DNA of 64,000 bases, from the NCBI RefSeq assembly GCF_004342025.1, contig NZ_SLWN01000005.1, forward strand, positions 496,001-560,000, in the 5' to 3' direction. Of the stretch, positions 1 through 9,776 are shown in pieces. How positions within the stretch are numbered: position 1 is the first letter of the stretch; each line of letters opens with the position of its first letter. The notes beneath the pieces were generated by a model. It was given only the letters and a program-made list of their open reading frames with translations. It was not told the origin of the DNA and did no database searches. The translations under genes and the position numbers were made by a program. Source of the stretch: Kribbella steppae (GTDB lineage Bacteria; Actinomycetota; Actinomycetes; Propionibacteriales; Kribbellaceae).

Positions 1-25
1 GCGAGTTCGAATCTCGCTCTCACCG
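1..25 (+). tRNA. 3' end of a tRNA, isotype not determinable
   Basis: The window opens inside a tRNA. Positions 1-17 form a perfect T arm (stem GCGAG/CTCGC around loop TTCGAAT), 18-24 (TCTCACC) is the 3' acceptor strand and G25 the discriminator. The matching 5' half would begin GGTGAGA and lies outside the window. No encoded CCA follows. Without the anticodon the isotype cannot be called; a G discriminator only narrows it. The next tRNA starts 14 nt downstream, so this is part of a tRNA cluster. Confidence 0.75.
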
Positions 26-38
26 CGTGGCACGCAGG

Positions 39-112
39 GCCCCGTTGGTCTAGTTGGTCAGGACGTCCGGTTCTCAGCCGGAAGATCACCGGTTCGAATC
101 CGGTACGGGGTA
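39..112 (+). tRNA. tRNA-Glu(CTC)
   Basis: A complete 74-nt cloverleaf without encoded CCA. The acceptor GCCCCGT (39-45) pairs with ACGGGGT (105-111), leaving discriminator A112. The anticodon stem TCCGG/CCGGA encloses loop TTCTCAG, giving anticodon CTC, which reads GAG. The T arm is ACCGG/CCGGT around TTCGAAT. Pair 1-72 is a G-U wobble. This is the expected form of actinobacterial tRNA-Glu. Confidence 0.93.
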
Positions 113-210
113 CGTGGTTCTGCGCATCTCCGGGTCCGCCCGGGCTGCGTGGTTCTTCGGAAGCGGAGATGGTGAGCACTGCCTAGTGTGAGTGGCGGGG
201 TGAGCTGAGC

Positions 211-1038
211 ATGGACCACAGGGCGCGGTTGTTGCAGGGGCTTGCCGTCGAGGAGCGCCGGCTCGAGGTCGGCGGCGTCGGCACGACTGTGCTCGAGGCT
301 GGGGATGGTCCGCCGTTGGTGTTGCTGCATGGCGGCATCGAGTGCGGCGGCATCTATTGGGCGCCGGTCATCTCCCGCCTCGGGCAGCACCACCAGCTCA
401 TCGTCCCCGACGCACCGGGCTTGGGCGAGTCCGATCCGGTTGAGCAGCTGGATCTCGCGACCTTCAGCGATTGGATGACCGCGCTGCTGCGGTTGACCTG
501 CGAGGAGCCGCCGATTCTGGTCGCGCACTCGTTGCTCGGGACTCTGGCAGCAAGGTTTGCGGGCAGCCACGGCGAGCTGTTGCGACAGTTGGTGATCTAC
601 GCAGCGCCAGGGGTCGGGCCGTACCGGATGCCGATCGGGCTTCGGGTCGTGGCGATCAGGGTCGCGGTGCATCCTTCCGAGCCGAACATGGAGCGGTTCG
701 AACGCTGGGCGTTCGCCGACCTCGATCGGGTACGACGGCAGAACCCGGACTGGATCGACGCCTTCACCACCTACACGCGGGGCCGTGCACGCGTTCCGCA
801 CGTCAAGCGGACGATGCGCCAACTGGTAGCGACCGGCACCAAGCAGGTCCGCGAGCGGATCGACGTGCCGACGACGATGGTGTGGGGTGCGCAGGATCGG
901 ATTGTGCCGGTGGATCTTGCCAAGGCGGCGAGCGCGAGGCTTGGCTGGCCGTTGCAGGTGATCGACGATGCCGGCCACGTGCCGCACATCGAACAACCCG
1001 ACGCCTTTCTCGAGGTCATCACACGAACGCGAAGCTGA
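211..1038 (+). CDS. alpha/beta-fold hydrolase
   Basis: A 275-residue alpha/beta hydrolase, probably cytoplasmic because no signal peptide or membrane segment is visible. The oxyanion region is LLHGGIECGG near residue 40. The nucleophile elbow is AHSLLG, the acid is the Asp of GAQDRIVPV and the base is the His of AGHVPHIEQPDAF, so the catalytic triad is complete in the usual order. The elbow departs from the common GHSMGG form. Family members include esterases, epoxide or dehalogenating hydrolases and C-C hydrolases; nothing here fixes the substrate. ATG 211 follows a weak GGGG. It reads toward the methyltransferase-like gene 17 nt downstream. Confidence 0.88.
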   Translation: MDHRARLLQGLAVEERRLEVGGVGTTVLEAGDGPPLVLLHGGIECGGIYWAPVISRLGQHHQLIVPDAPGLGESDPVEQLDLATFSDWMTALLRLTCEEPPILVAHSLLGTLAARFAGSHGELLRQLVIYAAPGVGPYRMPIGLRVVAIRVAVHPSEPNMERFERWAFADLDRVRRQNPDWIDAFTTYTRGRARVPHVKRTMRQLVATGTKQVRERIDVPTTMVWGAQDRIVPVDLAKAASARLGWPLQVIDDAGHVPHIEQPDAFLEVITRTRS

Positions 1039-1055
1039 CCGCCGTACTGCGGAAT

Positions 1056-1472
1056 GTGCCGATCCCCGAGGCCAGTCTGGCCGGGATCGCAGCCGGGTTC
1101 GCGCTCGAGCAACTGAGCCCGTGGAGGTTGAAGCGCCGGCGATCCACCGGGTGGTCGATCGTCGGGGCGGGCAGCCTCATTATCGCCCAGTCGTTGAAGG
1201 CAGCGGGGAGCACGGAGCTGAGCCGGCCGCAAAGCCTCGTGACGAGCGGGCCGTACGCCGTCAGCCGCAATCCCATGTACGTCGGATGGGCCCTGCTCCA
1301 ACTGGGGATCGGAGTGGCCGCCGGGTCCGGGTGGGTTTTGGCGACGTTGCCGTTCGTCGGCGCGGCTGTCCACCGGGGAGTTCTGAGCGAGGAACGACGG
1401 CTCAGCGAGAAGTTCGGGGATGAGTACTGGCAATACTGCGCGACCACTGGTCGCTACCTCCCCCAGCGATGA
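1056..1472 (+). CDS. isoprenylcysteine carboxyl methyltransferase (ICMT)-like membrane protein
   Basis: About 138 residues from a GTG start at 1056, the first plausible in-frame start after the hydrolase stop at 1038; the open frame continues upstream only as a shadow of that gene. The protein has hydrophobic segments and ends with the ICMT/PEMT signature: GPYAVSRNPMYVG, then LLQLGIGVA, then EERRLSEKFGDEYWQY. Bacterial members of this family are SAM-dependent membrane methyltransferases of mostly unknown substrate. At 138 residues it is a compact member with the catalytic half intact. Its TGA (1470-1472) ends exactly one base before the tRNA-like gene at 1473. Confidence 0.72.
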   Translation: MPIPEASLAGIAAGFALEQLSPWRLKRRRSTGWSIVGAGSLIIAQSLKAAGSTELSRPQSLVTSGPYAVSRNPMYVGWALLQLGIGVAAGSGWVLATLPFVGAAVHRGVLSEERRLSEKFGDEYWQYCATTGRYLPQR

Positions 1473-1556
1473 GCAGGAGCGCCACCGTGGGAGAGGTGGG
1501 GCGGGCTGTAACCCCGTCGCCGCGAGGCTGAGCAGGTTCGAATCCTGCCTCCTGCA
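1473..1556 (+). tRNA. non-canonical class II tRNA-like gene, anticodon GTA (Tyr-type)
   Basis: An 84-nt cloverleaf: acceptor GCAGGAG (1473-1479) pairs perfectly with CTCCTGC (1549-1555), with discriminator A1556. The D arm CCACC/GGTGG closes a loop containing GGG. The anticodon stem GCGGG/CCCGT encloses CTGTAAC, so the anticodon is GTA. The variable arm is a GCC-GCGA-GGC hairpin, making this class II as expected for Tyr. The T arm is GCAGG/CCTGC with TTCGAAT. Oddities are C instead of U at position 8, no clear A14, and C38 in the anticodon loop, so the usual 8-14 tertiary pair is lost. G1-C72 and A73 fit bacterial TyrRS. It could be functional, phage-derived or decaying. Confidence 0.62.
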
Positions 1557-1560
1557 CGGA

Positions 1561-1582
1561 CCCAGGGCAAAGGTGCCCTGGG
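1561..1582 (+). terminator. perfect hairpin between the Tyr-like tRNA and the small Cys/His gene
   Basis: CCCAGGGCA (1561-1569) and TGCCCTGGG (1574-1582) form a perfect 9-bp stem with loop AAGG, 4 nt after the tRNA-like gene. No T-run follows, so it is a processing or attenuation hairpin as easily as an intrinsic terminator. Confidence 0.5.
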
Positions 1583-1618
1583 CAATCAAAAGCAATGCGA
1601 AAGAGAGGAGGACCGGCC

Positions 1619-1813
1619 ATGGCCGACCTCAGGAACAGAAAGCGAGTGCCCGGCGGTAGGACCGGTGCTCCAGTGAAGCAGGGTCACGCGATGCGTCGAG
1701 TGCAGCTTGCCTGCGGGCACGTGCAGCGTGATCGGATCGCCCACGCCGGCGATCACGTCTGGTGTGAAGCCGACTGCTCCGACTGGGTCCGCGTCGTCTC
1801 GGTCGAGGAGTAA
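1619..1813 (+). CDS. 64-residue Cys/His (zinc-ribbon-like) protein
   Basis: The start is ATG 1619 because GAGGAGG (1605-1611) sits 7 nt upstream; an in-frame ATG at 1595 lacks such a site. The N-terminal third is basic (RNRKRVPGGR). It is followed by LACGH and, about 15 residues on, HVWCEADC, giving a C-x-H ... C-x3-C set able to hold one zinc. Small proteins with a CGH plus paired-Cys pattern are common in actinophage and integrative-element genomes, which is family-level knowledge rather than a match made here. It lies between two tRNA-like genes and is flanked on both sides by perfect hairpins, so it appears to be its own transcription unit. Function unknown. Confidence 0.7.
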   Translation: MADLRNRKRVPGGRTGAPVKQGHAMRRVQLACGHVQRDRIAHAGDHVWCEADCSDWVRVVSVEE

Positions 1814-1819
1814 CACTCA

Positions 1820-1855
1820 GGTACGCCGCCCAGCCGGCGGGCGAGGCGGCGTACC
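1820..1855 (+). terminator. perfect 11-bp hairpin after the small Cys/His gene
   Basis: GGTACGCCGCC (1820-1830) and GGCGGCGTACC (1845-1855) are exact reverse complements around a 14-nt loop that is itself GC-rich. It starts 6 nt after the TAA at 1811-1813 and is followed by AAAGG, not a T-run. Likely terminator or 3'-end stabiliser. Confidence 0.6.
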
Positions 1856-1861
1856 AAAGGA

Positions 1862-1930
1862 CCCTCTGGTGACGGATGCACGCCTGGCTCTCCGAAGGCC
1901 GGGTCCCTGGTTCGACTCCAGGCAGGGGGA
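1862..1930 (+). tRNA. degenerate tRNA-like gene, anticodon CCG (Arg-type)
   Basis: A 69-nt tRNA-like fold. CCCTCTG (1862-1868) pairs with CAGGGGG (1923-1929) with one U-G, and A1930 is the discriminator. The T arm CCTGG/CCAGG around TTCGACT is perfect. The loop CTCCGAA gives anticodon CCG (Arg, CGG). Its stem can extend to 8 bp (1882-1889 with 1897-1904) with three wobbles. The D arm is reduced to GTG/CAC around ACGGATG and there is no normal U8-A9 linker. The ACGGAT D-loop resembles that of tRNA-Arg. It ends 2 nt before the stop codon of the opposite-strand oxidase gene. It could be a decayed tRNA, a phage-type tRNA or a tRNA mimic. Confidence 0.5.
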
Positions 1931-1932
1931 CT

Positions 1933-3312
1933 TCAGAGGAAGAGTTTGTCCGGGTTGAGGAGGTTGTCGGGGTCGAAGACGGCCTTGATCTCCCGTTGCA
2001 GGCGCAGGCCGACCGGCCCGAGCTCCTGCGCCAGCCAGTGGCGCTTGAGCTTGCCGATGCCGTGTTCGCCGGTGATGGTGCCGCCCAGCGCCAGACCGAG
2101 TTCCATCACCGCGCCGAAGGCTTCCAGGGCACGCGCTTCGGCGGCCGGGTCGTCGCGGTCGAAGACGACGGTCGGGTGCATGTTGCCGTCACCTACGTGC
2201 CCTGGGCAAAGGATCAGTACGTCGTACTTCGTGCCGATCTCGGCGATCCCGCGCAGCAACGCAACCAGCTTCGACCGCGGTACGGCGACATCGTCGACCA
2301 GCGTGACGCCGAGCGGCTCGATGGCAGGGTTCACCAACCGGCGGGCCTCGAGCAGCATCCGCGATTCTTCGGCATCCGACGCCTCCGCGACCTCGACCGC
2401 GCCGTGCTCGGAACAGATCGCGGCGATCAGCGCGACGTCCTCCGCCGCCCGCGGCCCGCGATCCGACTGCGCGATCAGCAGCGAACCGACATCGGCCGGC
2501 AGTCCCATGTCCCGGTAGTCCTGGATCGCCCGGGCCGTCGGCCCGTCCAGGAACTCCAGCAACGACGGCCGCAGCCCAGAAGCCATCACCGCGGCAGCAG
2601 CAGCGATCCCGTCCTCGATGGACAGGAACGTGGCCGCCGCGGTCAACGCGGCCTCAGGTGCAGGACGCAGCGCCAGCGTCGCCTCCGTGACGACACCGAG
2701 CGTCCCCTCGGATCCCACGATCAACCGCGTCAGGTCGTACCCCGCGACGCCCTTCGCCGACCGGCGGCCGGTCCGGACGACCTCACCCGACGCCAGCACC
2801 ACCTCCAGGCCACGCACGAAGTCCGACGTCACGCCGTACTTCACACAACACAATCCACCGGCGTTGGTCGCGATGTTGCCACCCACCGTGGACATTTCCC
2901 ACGACGACGGATCCGGCGGATAGAACAACCCCTTCTCCAGCACAGCTCTGGACAGCGAAGCGTTCACCACACCGGGCTGCACCACCGCGACCTGATCCTC
3001 GACCGAGACCTCCAGGATCTCCGTCATCCGCGAGGTCGACAGGAGCAGGCACCCGTCGATCGCATTCGCCGCCCCCGACAGCCCGGTGCGCGCGCCCTGA
3101 GGAACCACCGGAACGCCGAACGCACCGGCAGCCTTCACCACCTCGACCACCTCGGCCGTCGACGACGGCCGCACCAGCACCCGAGGTACGCCGGCCGTGC
3201 AGAAGGTCGCGTGGTCGTTGCGATGAGTGTCCAGTACGTCGGGATCGTCCAGAACAGCCTTGTCACCCAGCGCCGAACGCAGCCGGGCGACAAGTGGATC
3301 GGAGGAGGTCAT
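1933..3312 (-). CDS. FAD-linked oxidase, GlcD / D-2-hydroxyacid dehydrogenase family
   Basis: A 459-residue flavoprotein with an FAD_binding_4 domain (roughly 1-210) and an FAD-linked oxidase C-terminal domain. Visible motifs are PQGARTGLSGAANAIDG (FAD pyrophosphate loop), NAGGLCCVKYG, GSEGTLGVVTEATL, CPGHVGDGNMHP (metal/substrate His pair) and GEHGIGKLKRHW near the C-terminus. Relatives oxidise glycolate, D-lactate, D-2-hydroxyglutarate or sugar acids. ATG 3312 is chosen over an upstream frame extension because GGGAGG lies 6 nt before it. It is the last gene of the sugar-acid operon, 118 nt after the U32-like gene, and probably removes a 2-hydroxyacid intermediate; the acceptor is not evident. 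Confidence 0.87.
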   Translation of the reverse strand: MTSSDPLVARLRSALGDKAVLDDPDVLDTHRNDHATFCTAGVPRVLVRPSSTAEVVEVVKAAGAFGVPVVPQGARTGLSGAANAIDGCLLLSTSRMTEILEVSVEDQVAVVQPGVVNASLSRAVLEKGLFYPPDPSSWEMSTVGGNIATNAGGLCCVKYGVTSDFVRGLEVVLASGEVVRTGRRSAKGVAGYDLTRLIVGSEGTLGVVTEATLALRPAPEAALTAAATFLSIEDGIAAAAAVMASGLRPSLLEFLDGPTARAIQDYRDMGLPADVGSLLIAQSDRGPRAAEDVALIAAICSEHGAVEVAEASDAEESRMLLEARRLVNPAIEPLGVTLVDDVAVPRSKLVALLRGIAEIGTKYDVLILCPGHVGDGNMHPTVVFDRDDPAAEARALEAFGAVMELGLALGGTITGEHGIGKLKRHWLAQELGPVGLRLQREIKAVFDPDNLLNPDKLFL

Positions 3313-3430
3313 GGGGCCTCCCGGCCTGGACTGAGGAGCGGAGGGAGCGCAGCGACTGGAGTGACGAGGGAAGGCCGGGAGCCAAGGCCCCATGACCCTG
3401 CCGGCGCCGAAGGCCCGGCCAAAAGCACTG

Positions 3431-4297
3431 TCATCCCTCATCCTGTTCGGCCAATAGCCGCAGGATCAACTCTGCTCGGCGGACTCGCTCGCGGCCGAGG
3501 GCTTCCGCCGTACCGGACAGGTGGGCGCCGACCGGGTAGATGTTCGGCGCGTTCCGCAGCCCCATCTTCAGGTACACCGGCGCTGCGACGCGCACGATCT
3601 CCGGTACGTCGTAGAACCGCACGTGCCCGCCCTGGTCGTCCGGGACCTCGATGTACATGTCGATCGGCACCGACGTCACCGACCGGATCTCCGCCAGCAC
3701 CGGCACCGGCAGGTCGGTCGACACGTTCAGGCTGGTCGCACCCAACCGCTCGTACAACCGGGCCGTCGGAGCGTTCGCCAACGGCATCAGCACCGAAGTC
3801 TTCAGTACCAGGTCCGAAGGCAACGACCCGTCAATCTTCAACTCACCAAGGATTTCCAGTACGCCGAGATCCCCGACGAGCAGGCTGCGCACTCCGAGCT
3901 CAACCGCCCGGAAGGCATCACACAGCGACGCGGCAACCATCTCATTGCCCCGGGCAACACCACCGACAGCGGCCGACACCTTGGCCTGGCCGCCGATGTC
4001 CCAGGCACCGCGCGGCCCGAGGAACAGGCAGACCTCGACGCCGGACGACGCACCGAGCGAGAGCATCTCCTCGATCTCGGCGTCGGTCAGCATCATCACA
4101 CCGCTGCCCTGCGACACCCGGTGGATGGTCACCCCACGGGTCTTGGCCTCCTCCAGCACGGCCGCCATCACCCGCGGCCCTTCACAGGAAGGAATCTCCA
4201 CCTTGTACGGCGATCCGTCACCGAACGTGGCCGCGGACGTCTCGCCCGGGCGGAAACCACGATCGGCCAGCAGCGCGTGTGCCTCGCGAAGGTTCAT
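3431..4297 (-). CDS. U32-peptidase-like TIM-barrel protein of unknown function
   Basis: A 288-residue protein without signal peptide. The repeating hydrophobic strand and helix pattern (GVEVCLFLGP, VRSLLVGDLGVLE, SLNVSTDLPVPVLAEIR, VPIDMYIEVPDD, PVYLKMGLRN) suggests a TIM barrel, and the overall look is that of U32-peptidase-like proteins. The Cys-rich U32 signature is not present, so protease activity should not be assumed. Its ATG overlaps the stop of the LarA-like gene by 4 nt (ATGA), placing it firmly in the operon. An aldolase-, mutase- or chaperone-like role on the same sugar acid is possible. Assignment to the superfamily is from general pattern only. Confidence 0.6.
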   Translation of the reverse strand: MNLREAHALLADRGFRPGETSAATFGDGSPYKVEIPSCEGPRVMAAVLEEAKTRGVTIHRVSQGSGVMMLTDAEIEEMLSLGASSGVEVCLFLGPRGAWDIGGQAKVSAAVGGVARGNEMVAASLCDAFRAVELGVRSLLVGDLGVLEILGELKIDGSLPSDLVLKTSVLMPLANAPTARLYERLGATSLNVSTDLPVPVLAEIRSVTSVPIDMYIEVPDDQGGHVRFYDVPEIVRVAAPVYLKMGLRNAPNIYPVGAHLSGTAEALGRERVRRAELILRLLAEQDEG

Positions 4298-5597
4298 GCG
4301 TCACTCCAGGGTCCGAGCCGGCCGGCCGACGTCAGGTTCCGCGCCGTCCCGGTGATCTCCAGATCGAAACGGTCACCCGCCTCGGTCAGCAGTGCCGGCG
4401 TCACCATCAACTCGTTCGGGGAAAGGGTGTCCTTGATCCGGGCCAGCCGGAGCTCGGACCAGTCGCGCCGGCCGCACATCGTCGCGGCGGCGAGGACGGC
4501 GGCCTCGTCGTCCTCCATCACCATCGGCAGCCGGGACCGGCGGGCTCCGCCGGCGCCGGACGTCAACGCGTTCACGTAGCTCACCTGCAGGTCGATCTGC
4601 TCCAGCATCCGGGCCGGGATCACGTCGGCCAGGCCGAGGCCGGACGCGTTCCCGTGCGACGCCGCCGAGAGTGAGTGCACGCTGATCGCCGCGATCGACG
4701 GCGACTCGAACTCGGGGATCCCGTGCACCCAGCACCGGCCGATCACGTTCGTGTCCATCCCGGCCCCGGACTTGTCCTTGCCCATCTCGTCCACGACCAG
4801 GACATCCAGTTCGTCGAACGGCAGCCGCCCGAGCAGGCTGCCCGCTCGTTGCAGCAACGCGTTCTCGGCCGGCCCGGCGATCCCGTCGGCGTCGACGAAC
4901 TCGACCGCGGCGGTGCGCTCCAGTGCGTTCTCGAGGATCGCCAGACCACCGAGAATCTTGCCCTGGGCAATGACCATCCGGGCCGCGGCCTCGATCGCAC
5001 CACCCAGGGAGGGAATCCCACCGGCGTGCAGGGAAGCCGCGCCGGAGTGATTCCCCAGACCGATCGCCAGGATCTTCGCCAGGCCGCTCTCGATCGGACC
5101 ACGGAAGTCCGTGTGCGGCTTGACCCGGTTCACCAGCAGTACGCCGTCCGCCTTGGCGACCAGCGCGTCGTGATGAACCGGCGTACCGTCGGACAAGGTG
5201 CCGACGACAACGGTCTCCATCGTTGCCTCGACCGGGCAACCGACCGACTCCGGTGTGATCCCGAGCAAGGCCAGCATCTCCAGCTGACCTTCGGCCGTCG
5301 CCCCGCCGTGCGAACCCATCGCAGGTACGACGAACGGCGCGGCACCGACCGATGACAGCCAGTCCACCGCCGCCTTCACCACCGGCACGAGATCGTGGAT
5401 CCCCCGGCTGCCCGCAGTCACCGCGATCCGCGCGCCCGGCAGGATCCGCTCCCGCAGCGGCTCGAGGGCTGCCTGGGCGTCGGCGTACGGGTCAGCCGAG
5501 CCGAGGACGTCCGGGAGCAGCCGGCGGATCGGCGTGACCTGCGGGATCACACCAGTCGGCCGCAACCCCCGGATGGCTTCGAACGGGCCCCAGTTCA

Positions 5598-5598
<1 letters not shown>
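4294..5598 (-). CDS. LarA-like (DUF2088 / lactate racemase domain) protein
   Basis: 434 residues from ATG 5598, whose A is the last base of the dehydratase stop (TGATG), so it is translationally coupled. Characteristic segments are VVPAMGSHGGATAEGQ near residue 90, LLVNRVKPHTDFRGPIESG, then LAKILAIGLGNHSGA, and VLVVDEMGKDKSGAGMDTN. LarA-type enzymes epimerise 2-hydroxyacids at C2, including sugar acids, using a nickel-pincer nucleotide; this protein belongs to a divergent branch, and cofactor use cannot be judged here. In an operon of sugar-acid dehydratases a C2-epimerase that converts one aldonate or aldarate isomer into the dehydratase substrate would make sense; that is inference. No larB/C/E genes are in the window. 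Confidence 0.75.
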
Positions 5599-8874
<3,276 letters not shown>

Positions 8875-8878
<4 letters not shown>

Positions 8879-9765
8879 CGCTTCTCCTCCAGGTTCTCGG
8901 TTGCCAGGAACGCGAAGGGTCCCCGGCCTACTGCCACCGTATTCGTCAGCGTTCCGACCTCGGCGATAGTGATCGTGATGACGTCACCCTCGGCCAGCGC
9001 GAAGTCCAGTTCGGGCACGATCCCGGTGCCGGTCGCCAGGATCACGCCGTCCGGGAAGTCGTTGGGCAGGAACAGGGCATCGATCAGGACCTGCAGCTCG
9101 CGGACCAGCTTCGAGGTGGACGTCGTACCACTGAAGACCTCGTCGTCGCCGCGGCGGATCACCAGGTCGATGGTCAGATCCTTCGGGTTCGCCACCTCCC
9201 AGGCGGGGCGGATCCCGGCGGCCAGCGCGCAGCCGCCCGCGAACAGCTTGGCCTGCGGGACGTAGAGCGGGTTCACGCCTTCGATCGAGCGCGAGCTCAT
9301 GTCGTTGCACACGGTGAAGCCGACGATCTCGCCGTGGCTGTTGGCGACGACGGCGAGCTCCGGCTCAGGTACGTCGTGACCGGAGTCCACCCGGATCCCC
9401 ACCGGCTCACCGTCCGCGACCACCCGCCAGGCCGGCGCCTTCTGGAACAGCTCGGGCCGATCGGCCGTGTAGACCTTGTCGTACACGGACTGTTCGGCGC
9501 TCTCCTCCATCCGCGCACCACGCGACCGCTCATAGGTGACACCCGCGCACCAGACCTCGCCACGCCCGTCGAGCGGCGGCAGGAACCGTACGCCGTCGGC
9601 CGGCACGGACTCGCCGACCTTGGCGACCGCGGTTTGCAGTTCGTCGACGGTCAGCCGGAGCAGCTCGGCGAAACTGCCGACGCCTTCGACCGGCGCGACC
9701 GTGTCGCCGGTCTGCACGCCGACGACAGGCCGCCCGTCCGGGGACTGGTAACGGACCAAGTGCAT
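8875..9765 (-). CDS. fumarylacetoacetate hydrolase (FAH)-family 2-keto-3-deoxy sugar acid dehydratase
   Basis: A 296-residue FAH-family protein from ATG 9765, preferred over ATG 9780 because GAAAGG sits 7 nt before it. The metal-binding EPELAVV motif is near residue 125 and is followed by GFTVCNDMSSRSIEG and PLYVPQAKLF, where the longer form of this family binds its substrate. In Weimberg-type pathways an FAH-fold dehydratase converts 2-keto-3-deoxypentonate to 2-oxoglutarate semialdehyde, the substrate of the next gene product. The pairing FAH, ALDH, IlvD/EDD supports that role. It follows the UxaA fusion by 11 nt and overlaps the ALDH start by 4 nt. Confidence 0.87.
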
Positions 9766-9776
9766 ATGACTACCTT

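Noticed and set aside
471..1055. N-terminal extension of the ICMT-like gene
   Set aside because: Out-of-frame reading of the alpha/beta hydrolase; no conserved residues before about 1056.
1473..1556. tRNA-Sec or 8/4-9/3 allo-tRNA
   Set aside because: The acceptor is 7 bp and the T stem 5 bp, with anticodon GTA rather than TCA, so it does not have the 12-13-bp acceptor branch of those tRNAs.
3431..4297. Active U32 peptidase
   Set aside because: The Cys-containing U32 signature is absent and the context is sugar-acid metabolism, so only the fold-level similarity is kept.
1876..4674. 932-codon plus-strand open frame
   Set aside because: It lies antisense to the oxidase, U32-like and LarA-like genes, is extremely rich in Arg/Pro/His, has no domain, and is explained by third-position GC on the opposite strand.
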